NCBI GenBank assembly: GCA_934438175.1
Contig: CAKSBH010000001.1
Location: 62,001-126,000, forward strand
From: an uncultured Eubacteriales bacterium
Lineage (GTDB): Bacteria > Bacillota > Clostridia > Oscillospirales > UBA644
DNA: 64,000 nt
Direction: 5' to 3'
Both the position numbers and the translations under genes were made by a program. The notes below the pieces were generated by a model. That model saw only the letters and a program-made list of their open reading frames with translations, was not told where the DNA came from and did no database searches. Shown here in pieces: positions 1 to 7,732 of the stretch. Position 1 is the first letter of the stretch; the number at the start of each line of letters is the position of its first letter.

Positions 1-1
1 A

Positions 2-3000
2 AAACGAATTCTCAACATCCTGCTCCTGCTGTGTATGGTGATGTGCCTTGTGCCGGCCGTCATGTTTGCCGGAGGGGAACCGGCAGAAGAAGAGAACGCC
101 GCTCTGCAATTCACCACAAAGCGAATCCTCAGCCCGACAAAGAACACCTCGAAACAGGGAGATTCTTATGCGCCCAACAGCTATATTTATTTTGGTGTGA
201 ACGGGGATCCCATCAAATGGCGGGTACTGGATTCCTACAAAACCAGCAACAAAAAGATCTCCGGCATGTTTCTGCTGTCGGAATACCTGCTTGACAGCAA
301 TGTGTCGTTTAGAAGTTATGTTTTTTCCGGCAACGATTATCAGGGCAGTGATGCGCAAAGGTGGTGCAGAAACTTTGCGGCAGATCCCGGTGTGTTTTCC
401 GACCCGGAACGGAACGTCATGCGCGGGCTTACAAAAGAGGATAGCGCGGAGAAAAAATTATTTGGTATTTCCTGGGGAAAAAGCAACATAACCGAAGAGG
501 ACAAAATGTTTTTTCTGTCTGTCCGTGAGGTGATGGATTATATCGGGAATTATGACAATGCACCGGGCCTTGCGGCAACGGATTCCTTCGGGAATGCGGG
601 CGGCTGGTGGCTTCGTTCTCCTTATGCGGACGGCGAGCTCGCCGCATCCTGGATCACCCCCGAAGGTTTTGTTGATCTGGATACGGTTAGTCAGGGGCAC
701 GCGGCGCGCCCTGCTTTCAACCTGAATACGGTCAATCTGTTCTGCATTTCCGCGGCTGCGGGCGGAAAATCTGCTGCGGGTATGGAAAAGGATCTGACCG
801 CGATTCCCGCATATTACGGCAACGAATGGAAGCTGACGCTTTATGACAGCAGCCGCAACGGATTCAACGTTTTGACTTCTGCCGTTTCCGCATCGACCGA
901 AGGCGGAACCGTAAAAATCGAATATACCGGCGCAAAGCCCGGCGCGAATGAATATGTTTCCGCAATCCTTTGTATGAACGGCAGCTCAGACCCTGCCTAT
1001 TACGGGCGCAGCAGTGCGCCTGTCAGCGAGGAAAGCGGTACGGTGGAGTTCACCATTCCCGCAGGACTTGCGGAAGGCGATTATGTCCTCCGGGTGTTTT
1101 CCGAGCAGTATAACGGGGATTACAGAACCGACTATGTCAGCTTTTCCTTCTATGTCCGGCTTACCGTGTCCGACAAGGTCGGCGAGCAGTTTACTCTTAC
1201 TCCCGGAGGGAAATATTACTTCGACCTGTCTGCCGAGAACCTTCCCGGTACGGTGAACGGCAATCTGCCGGACGGTACCCTGCATTATGTTCCGTTTACT
1301 TATGTGGGAGCGGTGAACTCTTATGTTCTGGGCTCTGCTTCTTCCGGTTTGACCGGAAGCTCGGATTTCGCATCCCGGGCAACCGATCCGTCCTGGTCGT
1401 ACGGGTATACTTATCTCCACAGTATGTTGATTGCAGATAATACGGTCACACAGCGGATCGGCTGGGACCGTCTGGATGAAGCAGGACTCATTTTCGGCAG
1501 GGATTATGAAAGCGGCGGTGTTTCGTATACACTGCGTGCCCCGACGGTGGGGAGCAACCGCAGCGGATCTTTTCAATCGGAAAACGAACGCGGAACTCCG
1601 CTGAATAACGAGTGGGATTCCATTCTGGATAAAAACAGCAACTATATTAAAAATTGGGCAAAAACAGATTCCTGGGGGCAGGATACGTCCGATCTGCATG
1701 CAGGATCTTCCAAGGCGGATTATCGCGCCTATCGCGGATTTATTACGGCACGTCTGTGGCACGATTGCCCGAAGGGCAATAATACGATCGGTTATCGCCC
1801 CGTTCTGGAAATCCGGAATGCCGATGCCTTGGGCAGGGACGGACTGAAGGTTATAACGCTCAATCTTGACGGCGGCACATTGGGTGGGGAGGAAACCGTC
1901 AATCTTCTGGTGAAAAACGGAGGCAGCTTCTCCGCTCCCGCAAAAGAGGGACTGACCCGACCGGACGGAAAAACCGGCGATTACCTGATGTGGATTGGCA
2001 ACGACGGAAATCGGTATGCCCCCGGCGAGAGCGTTCCGTCCGGTGTGACTTCCCTGAGCGCACAATGGGAGCCGCATACGCACTGTGTCTGCGGTAGTCA
2101 GAGTACGGGCGGCAGCGACTGTCTTTACAGCGGAGGTGTGCATGAGGATGTTTCATGGATGCCTTGGACAGCAACCGATTCGCTTCCGACGGCAGGCGGT
2201 TACTATTATCTTACAAATAACGTGGTGCTTCCGGAAGGAACGGTCACCGTCATGGGCAACGTCTATCTGTGCCTCAACGGGAAGACCGTCCGGGGAGCTG
2301 GCGACGGAACAAAACTTGATTTCAGTCATGACTTTGCTGTCACGGATTGCTCCGGTACGGGTATTTTCGGAGATCTTTGTGTCCTTGCGGATACAATCGA
2401 AATGTGTGGCGGAAGAGTCACCGAAGAATGTGTTTTGAAGATCGACCGCGGCACGTTCGTTGCGTATGATACGTTCCAAAATGCCGGTACGATCCGGATC
2501 GGAAGCCAGGCCGAACTGATTACGGTGGGAAGTGTCGGGCTTTCCGGTAAAATTATCAACTACGGCAAGATCCGGACGGGTATCTTTCTCGGAGAGGTGT
2601 TGAATGAGGGCTCCGACGACGGCACATACCGGAGCATCGGACTGATCCGGGACGGCACATTCACCGGCAAAGTTACAAACAACGGCATGATCAAAAACGG
2701 AGAGTTCCATAATCTTGTGATCAATCAGACCGGGTTTCTGTATGGCGGCAGATTCCGTTCCCGGGTGGATCTTAACGGCGGAACGGTTGTTGACGGAGAG
2801 TTTACAGAATTGTCTGAGGTCTGTTTCAACGGCGGATGGGTTTACGGCGGAATTTACTACGGAACGGTGAATTTCGGCAAGGCAACCATCTATGACAGTA
2901 CATACCGCACGGTGACTTTTGATTCCGACGGCGGCCGTCTGGTTTCCTCGCAGAAGATTCTTCGGGGACAGAAGTCCTTCCGTCCTGCCAACCCGGAAAA

Positions 3001-4525
3001 AACGGGTCATTCCTTTGACGGCTGGTTCCGGGAAAATTCGGTGTATGGCTTCAACACGCCTGTGACGGACGATGTTACCGTCAAAGCCGCGTGGACGGTA
3101 AATCAATATACGATAACAATCCGACCCGGAAACGGAAGTGCGGATATCGTAATCAGACAGGATTACGGCACGGCAGTCTCCGCCCCCGCAAACCCGACGA
3201 GAACCGGTTATCTCTTTGCGGGCTGGGATGTTGCATTCCCGACCGAGATGCCTGCGGAGAATCAGACAATTACGGCAAGGTGGACGTTGTGTGACCACAG
3301 CGGCAGCACGGCACAGCCCACCTGTACGGCTTCTGCAATCTGTACGGATTGCGCAGGCACTCTTGCAGCGTTGGGGCATGCACCTGAAACGGGATACAGG
3401 CACGACGAAACCCATCATTGGATGGAATGTATGCGCTGCACCGCTCAACTGGATTCGGCAGACCACACCGGCGGAACGGCAACCTGTACGGAATCGGCGA
3501 TTTGTTCGGTATGCCGGACAGCATACGGCGTGCCGGATCCGACCAATCACACCGGTACTGCCGATTGGACGCGAACTTTGACCACGCATGAGAAAAGGTG
3601 GAGTTGCTGTGAGGAGATTTTCACCGCTCCCGAGCCCCACAGATGGGAGAATGGCATTTGTCCGGATTGCGGCTATGGCTGTTCTCATGAGGGAGGAACG
3701 GCGACCTGTTGCGAAAAGGCGGTTTGTACAATCTGTCGCAATGCGTATGGAGAACCTGACGGCACAAATCATGCCGGAGGAACGGAGATCCGGAACGCAA
3801 GATTGCAGAACTGCACGGAAAACGGTTATACGGGAGATCTTTGCTGCAAGGGCTGTGGCGAAAAACTTTCTTCCGGTACGGTCATCAACGCAGACGGACA
3901 CAAGGGTGGTACGGCAACCTGTACCGGGAAAGCGGTGTGTGAGGTCTGTCATGAGAGATACGGCGAGCCGGACGGGAACAATCACACCGGGCTTGAGCCG
4001 GTAAGCGCAGTACCCGCCACGGCGGCAAGTACGGGGATTCTGCAACATTGGCGTTGCACCGATTGCGGAAAACTTTTTGCCGATGCGGATGGGAAAACCG
4101 AAATCTTGCCGGAGGATACCGTTGTGAAGAAGCTTGCACCCTCCATCATCGAGGGGAGAAACGGCATCTGGGGCAAGGGCAGCGAAAACGGACTGATTTT
4201 CGGTTCCGATGCGGCATATGCCGATTTTGTTGCGGTTCTCGTGGACGGAGACGAGGTTTCTTCCGCCGATTATACCTTGCGTGAGGATCGTGTATCGGTT
4301 GAACTGAAGGCAGGTTATCTTGCCACGCTTACGGAAGGCAGGCATGCGCTCACACTCCGTTCGGCAAGCGGGGATGCGACGACATCCTTCACGGTTGCGG
4401 CGGGGACCGTTTCTCCTCCCACAACGGCGGCGGATGCGGGATTCTGGAGCATTCTTGCCGTTGGTTCGCTTCTCTTCGGCATCGCCGGTTTTGCGATTGC
4501 TTTCCGCAGAAGAAAAACGGCGTAG
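2..4525 (+). CDS. Large multi-domain surface protein, 5' end outside window
   Basis: The frame is open from base 2, so the first methionine at 35 is not the start; the visible N-terminus (KRILNILLLLCMVMCLVPA) is a signal-peptide core and the true start lies just before the window. Regions seen in order: a DUF6273-like domain at about 140-730 with its WWLRSP and RPAFNLN motifs, a second related module ending in GYRPVLEI near 1800, an InlB/Listeria-Bacteroides-type repeat near 1850-2075, a Gly-rich beta-helix-like stretch 2170-2900, two more InlB-type repeats 2910-3285 (each ending in GW and an AxW), four Cys-rich repeats of the type GGTATC-x-AVC-xx-C at 3290-4080, an X2-like Ig domain 4140-4405 and a C-terminal membrane helix followed by RRRKTA. 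No LPXTG motif, so it is probably membrane-anchored and displayed on the cell surface. Adhesion is an inference from this architecture. Confidence 0.85.
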   Translation, partial: KRILNILLLLCMVMCLVPAVMFAGGEPAEEENAALQFTTKRILSPTKNTSKQGDSYAPNSYIYFGVNGDPIKWRVLDSYKTSNKKISGMFLLSEYLLDSNVSFRSYVFSGNDYQGSDAQRWCRNFAADPGVFSDPERNVMRGLTKEDSAEKKLFGISWGKSNITEEDKMFFLSVREVMDYIGNYDNAPGLAATDSFGNAGGWWLRSPYADGELAASWITPEGFVDLDTVSQGHAARPAFNLNTVNLFCISAAAGGKSAAGMEKDLTAIPAYYGNEWKLTLYDSSRNGFNVLTSAVSASTEGGTVKIEYTGAKPGANEYVSAILCMNGSSDPAYYGRSSAPVSEESGTVEFTIPAGLAEGDYVLRVFSEQYNGDYRTDYVSFSFYVRLTVSDKVGEQFTLTPGGKYYFDLSAENLPGTVNGNLPDGTLHYVPFTYVGAVNSYVLGSASSGLTGSSDFASRATDPSWSYGYTYLHSMLIADNTVTQRIGWDRLDEAGLIFGRDYESGGVSYTLRAPTVGSNRSGSFQSENERGTPLNNEWDSILDKNSNYIKNWAKTDSWGQDTSDLHAGSSKADYRAYRGFITARLWHDCPKGNNTIGYRPVLEIRNADALGRDGLKVITLNLDGGTLGGEETVNLLVKNGGSFSAPAKEGLTRPDGKTGDYLMWIGNDGNRYAPGESVPSGVTSLSAQWEPHTHCVCGSQSTGGSDCLYSGGVHEDVSWMPWTATDSLPTAGGYYYLTNNVVLPEGTVTVMGNVYLCLNGKTVRGAGDGTKLDFSHDFAVTDCSGTGIFGDLCVLADTIEMCGGRVTEECVLKIDRGTFVAYDTFQNAGTIRIGSQAELITVGSVGLSGKIINYGKIRTGIFLGEVLNEGSDDGTYRSIGLIRDGTFTGKVTNNGMIKNGEFHNLVINQTGFLYGGRFRSRVDLNGGTVVDGEFTELSEVCFNGGWVYGGIYYGTVNFGKATIYDSTYRTVTFDSDGGRLVSSQKILRGQKSFRPANPEKTGHSFDGWFRENSVYGFNTPVTDDVTVKAAWTVNQYTITIRPGNGSADIVIRQDYGTAVSAPANPTRTGYLFAGWDVAFPTEMPAENQTITARWTLCDHSGSTAQPTCTASAICTDCAGTLAALGHAPETGYRHDETHHWMECMRCTAQLDSADHTGGTATCTESAICSVCRTAYGVPDPTNHTGTADWTRTLTTHEKRWSCCEEIFTAPEPHRWENGICPDCGYGCSHEGGTATCCEKAVCTICRNAYGEPDGTNHAGGTEIRNARLQNCTENGYTGDLCCKGCGEKLSSGTVINADGHKGGTATCTGKAVCEVCHERYGEPDGNNHTGLEPVSAVPATAASTGILQHWRCTDCGKLFADADGKTEILPEDTVVKKLAPSIIEGRNGIWGKGSENGLIFGSDAAYADFVAVLVDGDEVSSADYTLREDRVSVELKAGYLATLTEGRHALTLRSASGDATTSFTVAAGTVSPPTTAADAGFWSILAVGSLLFGIAGFAIAFRRRKTA

Positions 4526-4540
4526 CCCGATCCGAAACAG

Positions 4541-4570
4541 AAAGGCGAGGAGATTCTCCTCGCCTTTTTC
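4541..4570 (+). terminator. Intrinsic terminator after the surface protein
   Basis: Nine-base arms GGCGAGGAG (4544-4552) and CTCCTCGCC (4556-4564), a three-base loop and a T run starting at 4565. It lies 18 bases after the stop codon of the surface protein. The prophage remnant begins immediately beyond it. Confidence 0.85.
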
Positions 4571-4695
4571 TTTGCGGTGTTCACCTGGTTAAAGTCTGCT
4601 TTTGTAACAAAGTTTTTGCCAATTTCAGCGGATACCTTGGCATCCACCTCGTCCGTATAATCCTCACCAAGTATGTTTTTTAACCACTCCAACAT
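4566..4695 (-). pseudogene. Truncated phage scaffold (GP20-type) gene fragment
   Basis: Only the first 43 or so codons survive (MLEWLKNILGEDYTDEVDAK..., then GKNFVTKADFNQVN). This is the typical start of phage minor structural/scaffold GP20-family proteins, normally about 170-200 residues. A good ribosome site (AAGGAG, reverse of 4707-4712) precedes the ATG at 4695. The frame then runs into the terminator and antisense of the neighbouring surface gene, so the rest was deleted. Scaffold genes follow head-morphogenesis genes in siphophage head modules, which matches the order here. Family assignment is from recognised N-terminal pattern only. Confidence 0.6.
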
Positions 4696-4802
4696 TTGCT
4701 TTATCTCCTTATGGTAATTCGTTGCTTTCCTTGTTATCCGGCAAGTCCCGGTAATGCAACGCCCCGCCTTGTATTCCGCTGGGGCAAGCGGTATTTTTGT
4801 AT

Positions 4803-4838
4803 GAAAAAAGCACCGTGTATTTTCTGCACGATGCTTTT
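4803..4838 (-). terminator. Terminator-like hairpin in prophage remnant
   Basis: Arms AGCACCGTG (4809-4817) and CACGATGCT (4827-4835) with one G-U pair; on the minus strand the hairpin is followed by a run of T (A run 4803-4808 on the plus strand). It sits between the 129-residue phage gene and the scaffold fragment and could also work in the other direction. Confidence 0.5.
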
Positions 4839-4856
4839 AACAACCGTTATGGAATT

Positions 4857-5246
4857 TTACAGCGTAAGCAATTTTCTAAAAAACTCTTGCTTTTCGTTGA
4901 GTTCAAAAACCCACTCGCCCTCAAGTTCAATGCTTTGCGGCTGGATGTTTCTAAAATGAAACACCTCAAAAGATCCGTTTTTGCACTGAATATCTGCGGA
5001 TAAATCAAAACCATCAATGTTTTTAATAAAAGCAACATCAACGGGGCGTGTAAATTCCGGGGTTCCGCACAAGGCAAGGGCGGCGTGGATGCTCTTTACA
5101 CCAAAGCTGCCAACCGTCTGTACCGGTGTTGTGCGCTCATAAATTTTGATAACCGGCGTGCAGTTTGCAAGCAGTACACGGCGCCCGGAAATAATATAAA
5201 ACAGCTCACCGCGCTCACACGGCAGCGTTAATACCAATCTTTCCAT
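4857..5246 (-). CDS. Hypothetical phage-module protein, 129 aa
   Basis: Intact ORF starting MERLVLTLPCERGELFYIISG and ending EKQEFFRKLLTL. It reads as a small soluble alpha/beta protein, with no signal peptide or membrane segment. I do not recognise a named family. It lies four bases after the interrupted CxxC gene and before the scaffold fragment, all on the minus strand, so it belongs to the prophage head module by position. Codon use and base composition are AT-richer than in the host genes on either side. Whether it is still expressed is unknown, as the rest of the module is broken. Confidence 0.6.
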   Translation of the reverse strand: MERLVLTLPCERGELFYIISGRRVLLANCTPVIKIYERTTPVQTVGSFGVKSIHAALALCGTPEFTRPVDVAFIKNIDGFDLSADIQCKNGSFEVFHFRNIQPQSIELEGEWVFELNEKQEFFRKLLTL

Positions 5247-5249
5247 ACA

Positions 5250-5447
5250 TTACGCCTCCTCATCCTCGTCATCTTCATATCTGCCGCACTTTTCGCATAT
5301 CTGCTGTGCTGCATCCTAATCATCAATTTTATCGCCCTCAAGTAAAATGTCATTGGTGGCAATATTGCAGAGTTCCCAGCAGTACCCCTCCTCAATTTCC
5401 TTGTTAAGCAATGGGCAAAAAATCTTTTTACTTACTATTTCCGGCAT
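5250..5447 (-). pseudogene. Small CxxC phage protein interrupted by an amber codon
   Basis: Reading from ATG at 5447 gives 43 codons with CPLLNKEIEEGYCWELC, then an in-frame TAG at 5318-5316, then 21 further sensible codons with CEKCGRYEDDEDEEA and a TAA at 5252-5250. The Cys pairs on both sides of the TAG would make one four-Cys metal-binding site, and the TAA is placed four bases before the next phage gene. The simplest reading is a nonsense mutation in a decaying prophage gene; read-through or stop-codon recoding is the alternative. Confidence 0.6.
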
Positions 5448-6736
5448 ATTTCATAATCTCCTCATAGAGTATTTTACCGCCCTCATCAAGATAGCCAACC
5501 GAGGTGAGCAAACCGTCATTGTCAAGTACGGCGTAGCCCTTACTTGAATAAAAGACGTATTGTGTGCCTTTTCGTTGCTTTAATGCAAATACGGCTTTAT
5601 CAACAAATTTTTGTGCGGTTTCTAATGTAATATCACGCTTTTCCATATCATCAAAGGCGTGTTCGTTTACATTAACAATGCTCCTGCCCTTTGGAGCGTT
5701 TGTAACCGTTCCGGTAGCTTTTATACCGCCTGTGGAGCGTAAGTCCTTAACAGCATTATTTGCGTTATAAAATCCTCTGTTGCTGTTTGGGTTGTTGTTT
5801 TTATATCGGTAATACCCCGTAAGGTCATCATATGCTGTGGGGTTATCGTATTTAAGCGTTTGGAAATTCTCAAAGGTCTTGGGTGCATCAGTTACCCAAA
5901 CGGCTTTTATAATCCTCAAACTGCGACTTGTCGGCACTTTCACTGTACCCTATTTTTCGTAATTTGTCAACGGTACCGGAGCCATAAGCGGCATCCTGCA
6001 TAGCTTTCCACTCATTGTATGTGGTATCTTTCGGCCGCTTGTAACGCTCACCGGTTTTGGCATCCCGTGCGTACCGTTCGCCCACGCCGTCCATATCGTC
6101 AAAATAAGGGGCGGTGCAGCAACGGCACCAGGGGTGGAATGGCGGGACGGTCGAGCTTGGGCGGTAATCGCTCATTTTGAACACCTTGCCATTCATATCA
6201 CCGCAGATGTTGCAGGTCTTTGTGTCAAGTGTGCCGATAATGCGGTATTTTTCAACGCCCAGCTCGTTAAAACAATCTTTGGGGGCTGCACTTGAAAAAT
6301 AGGCGCTTTCGGTCATTACCACACGGCCGGCATTTTGCTTTGAAACATTAAACCGTTTGGATATTGCCGCAATATCCTTGTCGGGTGCCTCACCTGTGGC
6401 AAGCATACGGGTAAGCTCTTGGTTTACGGTTTCAACCAGTTTGGTTTTATCCGTCCAGCAGCGTGCCGTAAAGGTTTGGTTGTCAACGGTCCAGGGGTGG
6501 GAAAGCACCTTTTGCACCGTACCGGAGTTAAGGGCTTGCAAAGTCCAACCCACGCCCAAACCACGCTGTACCTCAAAAGCAGTGTGGTAATAGCTTTGTG
6601 TATATGACAGTTCCGAGGCATCGGTTGTGGCTTTTACTCTTGCCTGTGTCAATGCCTCGGCCTGCCGTCTTAACTGTATTTTAAGGCTTTCAAGGCGGGA
6701 TATATGCACCCGTGCGGAGGCGTTTTCAAGTTGCAC
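5428..6736 (-). pseudogene. Phage minor head protein (SPP1 gp7/Mu F type), frameshifted and N-truncated
   Basis: Two overlapping frames make one gene. The first (6736 down to 5888) holds the head-morphogenesis core: ENASARVHISRLE, a TESAYFSSAAPKDC segment, the Cys motif CNICGDMNGKVF and PPFHPWCRCC, family hallmarks. The second (5943 down to 5428) continues with DAPKTFENFQTLKYDNPTAY and a C-terminal domain with HAFDDMEKRDI and GYAVLDNDG that resembles the BECR (barnase/EndoU/colicin/RelE-like) nuclease-type tails found on such proteins. Joining them needs a one-base shift near 5890-5900 (...SRLG then TDAPKT). The usual N-terminal 100-130 residues are missing: the frame has no ATG and meets a stop at 6787. 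The gene starts here only by a GTG and is judged broken at both ends. Confidence 0.75.
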
Positions 6737-6903
6737 CCCGCGAGATTTACTGTTTGTTTTTATTGCCTTGCTCTGAAAGTGTCTTCAGGCATCCCTTATC
6801 CTTGTGAGGAAAGCATGATCGTTCACTGTTTCCGAAAACCGGGAATCGTGACAGGAACGGGTGCGCCTGTTTTTGCTTTATGAAATTTCAAAATGTATTG
6901 CTG

Positions 6904-6958
6904 CGTTACAAAACGTATTGACAAAAGAGGATGTGTGGATTATAATCATCTTGTAACG
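6904..6958 (+). promoter_or_regulatory. Consensus promoter bracketed by an inverted-repeat operator
   Basis: TTGACA at 6918-6923 and TATAAT at 6941-6946, 17 bp apart, a perfect sigma-A promoter. The 8-base sequence CGTTACAA at 6904-6911 is repeated in inverse as TTGTAACG at 6951-6958, just outside the -35 and over the start of transcription. This layout fits a self-repressing XRE regulator binding both sides of its promoter. Confidence 0.75.
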
Positions 6959-6983
6959 ATGGGTTTGTGTGGAGGAAGCAGGC

Positions 6984-7307
6984 ATGGATGAACATATGAA
7001 AGAAATCCTTGCGAAAAACATGACGGATAATTTGCCGACTTTAAGAACAAAACTCGGCGTATCGCAGGAAAAGATTGCAGAAATGGTCGGGGTCAGCCGC
7101 AGCACCATCGCGTGCATTGAGAATCATAAACGACCGATGCCCTGGAACCTTTTTCTTTCGTTGCTGATGATTTTTACCAAGAATAAAGAGACAGACAGGC
7201 TGCTGAACGTGATGGAAATCTATACCGATGAACTGAACGATTACGTCAAGAACCGGGTGGGGGAGAGAGAAGCGTGTCCGGAGAATCCGCAGACGGCTTT
7301 CCGGTAA
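6984..7307 (+). CDS. XRE-family helix-turn-helix regulator
   Basis: About 107 residues. The N-terminal half carries an XRE DNA-binding domain: LRTKLGVSQEKIAEMVGVSRSTIACIENHKRPMPW, with the SQE-IAE-VGVSRSTI recognition pattern. The C-terminal half (LFLSLLMIFTKNKETDRLLNVMEIY) is helical. ATG 6984 is chosen over GTG 6969 because GGAGG at 6972-6976 is 7 bases ahead of it. The promoter upstream is flanked by an inverted repeat, suggesting autoregulation. It lies beside the prophage remnant and before the adhE operon, so it may be a phage leftover or a local regulator; the sequence does not decide. The tail after the HTH is short and has no ligand-binding domain. Confidence 0.8.
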   Translation: MDEHMKEILAKNMTDNLPTLRTKLGVSQEKIAEMVGVSRSTIACIENHKRPMPWNLFLSLLMIFTKNKETDRLLNVMEIYTDELNDYVKNRVGEREACPENPQTAFR

Positions 7308-7732
7308 AGGATTGGCCGGAGTGCGATTCAGCGGGCATTTCTCTGGCTGCTCCGATTGCAGAGCAGAAAACAGGTTTTTCTTTTCTTCTTTTTTCATATT
7401 TTGAATTTTATTCTCATAAATATCTTTTTCGTTCTTTGTTATATCGATAAGTACCACATCGATATGTGAAATCGACAATTCCGCTTTTCAGAATAATGTT
7501 GTATACTATAAATGAAAGAAATGGAGTGGTGCGCCTGCGTGAGTGTCTGCGCAGTTCCCGGCAGATCTTCGGTGTCCGGAAGGAAAACGGCGGAGGGGAT
7601 CCGATGCTGCGGTAATTTCTTTCTTGAAGCCGGAGTGTTTTCGGCGGCGGAATCGTGTAAACGGTGAATTTCCGTCTTTTCAAAAAAACAGATCAAAAAC
7701 AGAAAGTATGGAATGATATCAAGGAGGCCTCT
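7308..7732 (+). other. Long non-coding leader region before adhE
   Basis: No supported gene. A possible -10 (TATACT, 7502-7507) has no good -35 at the right distance, so a promoter is only tentative. If used, adhE would have a 5' leader of about 220 bases. A 51-codon Cys-rich ORF at 7512-7667 starts at the predicted transcript start without a ribosome site and is not called. I see no clear Rex-type operator (TTGTTAA-N4-TTAACAA). A weak CTGCTC/GAGCAG hairpin near 7347-7366 could end the XRE transcript. Confidence 0.5.

Noticed and set aside
3290..4080. Repeat array in the surface gene as a CRISPR
   Set aside because: The repeats are in-frame, imperfect protein repeats with conserved cysteines, not short identical DNA repeats with unique spacers. 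No CRISPR array or cas gene was seen in the window.
986..4345. Long minus-strand ORFs inside the first surface protein
   Set aside because: They are antisense shadows of a repeat-rich, GC-richer gene; they have no ribosome sites or domain patterns, while the plus-strand frame has a clear signal peptide, domains and membrane anchor.
7512..7667. 51-codon Cys-rich ORF in the adhE leader
   Set aside because: It begins at the predicted transcript start with no ribosome site, and its residue pattern is not that of a regulatory leader for adhE.
7308..7732. Rex-type redox operator upstream of adhE
   Set aside because: I looked for TTGTTAA-N4-TTAACAA and found no convincing match.
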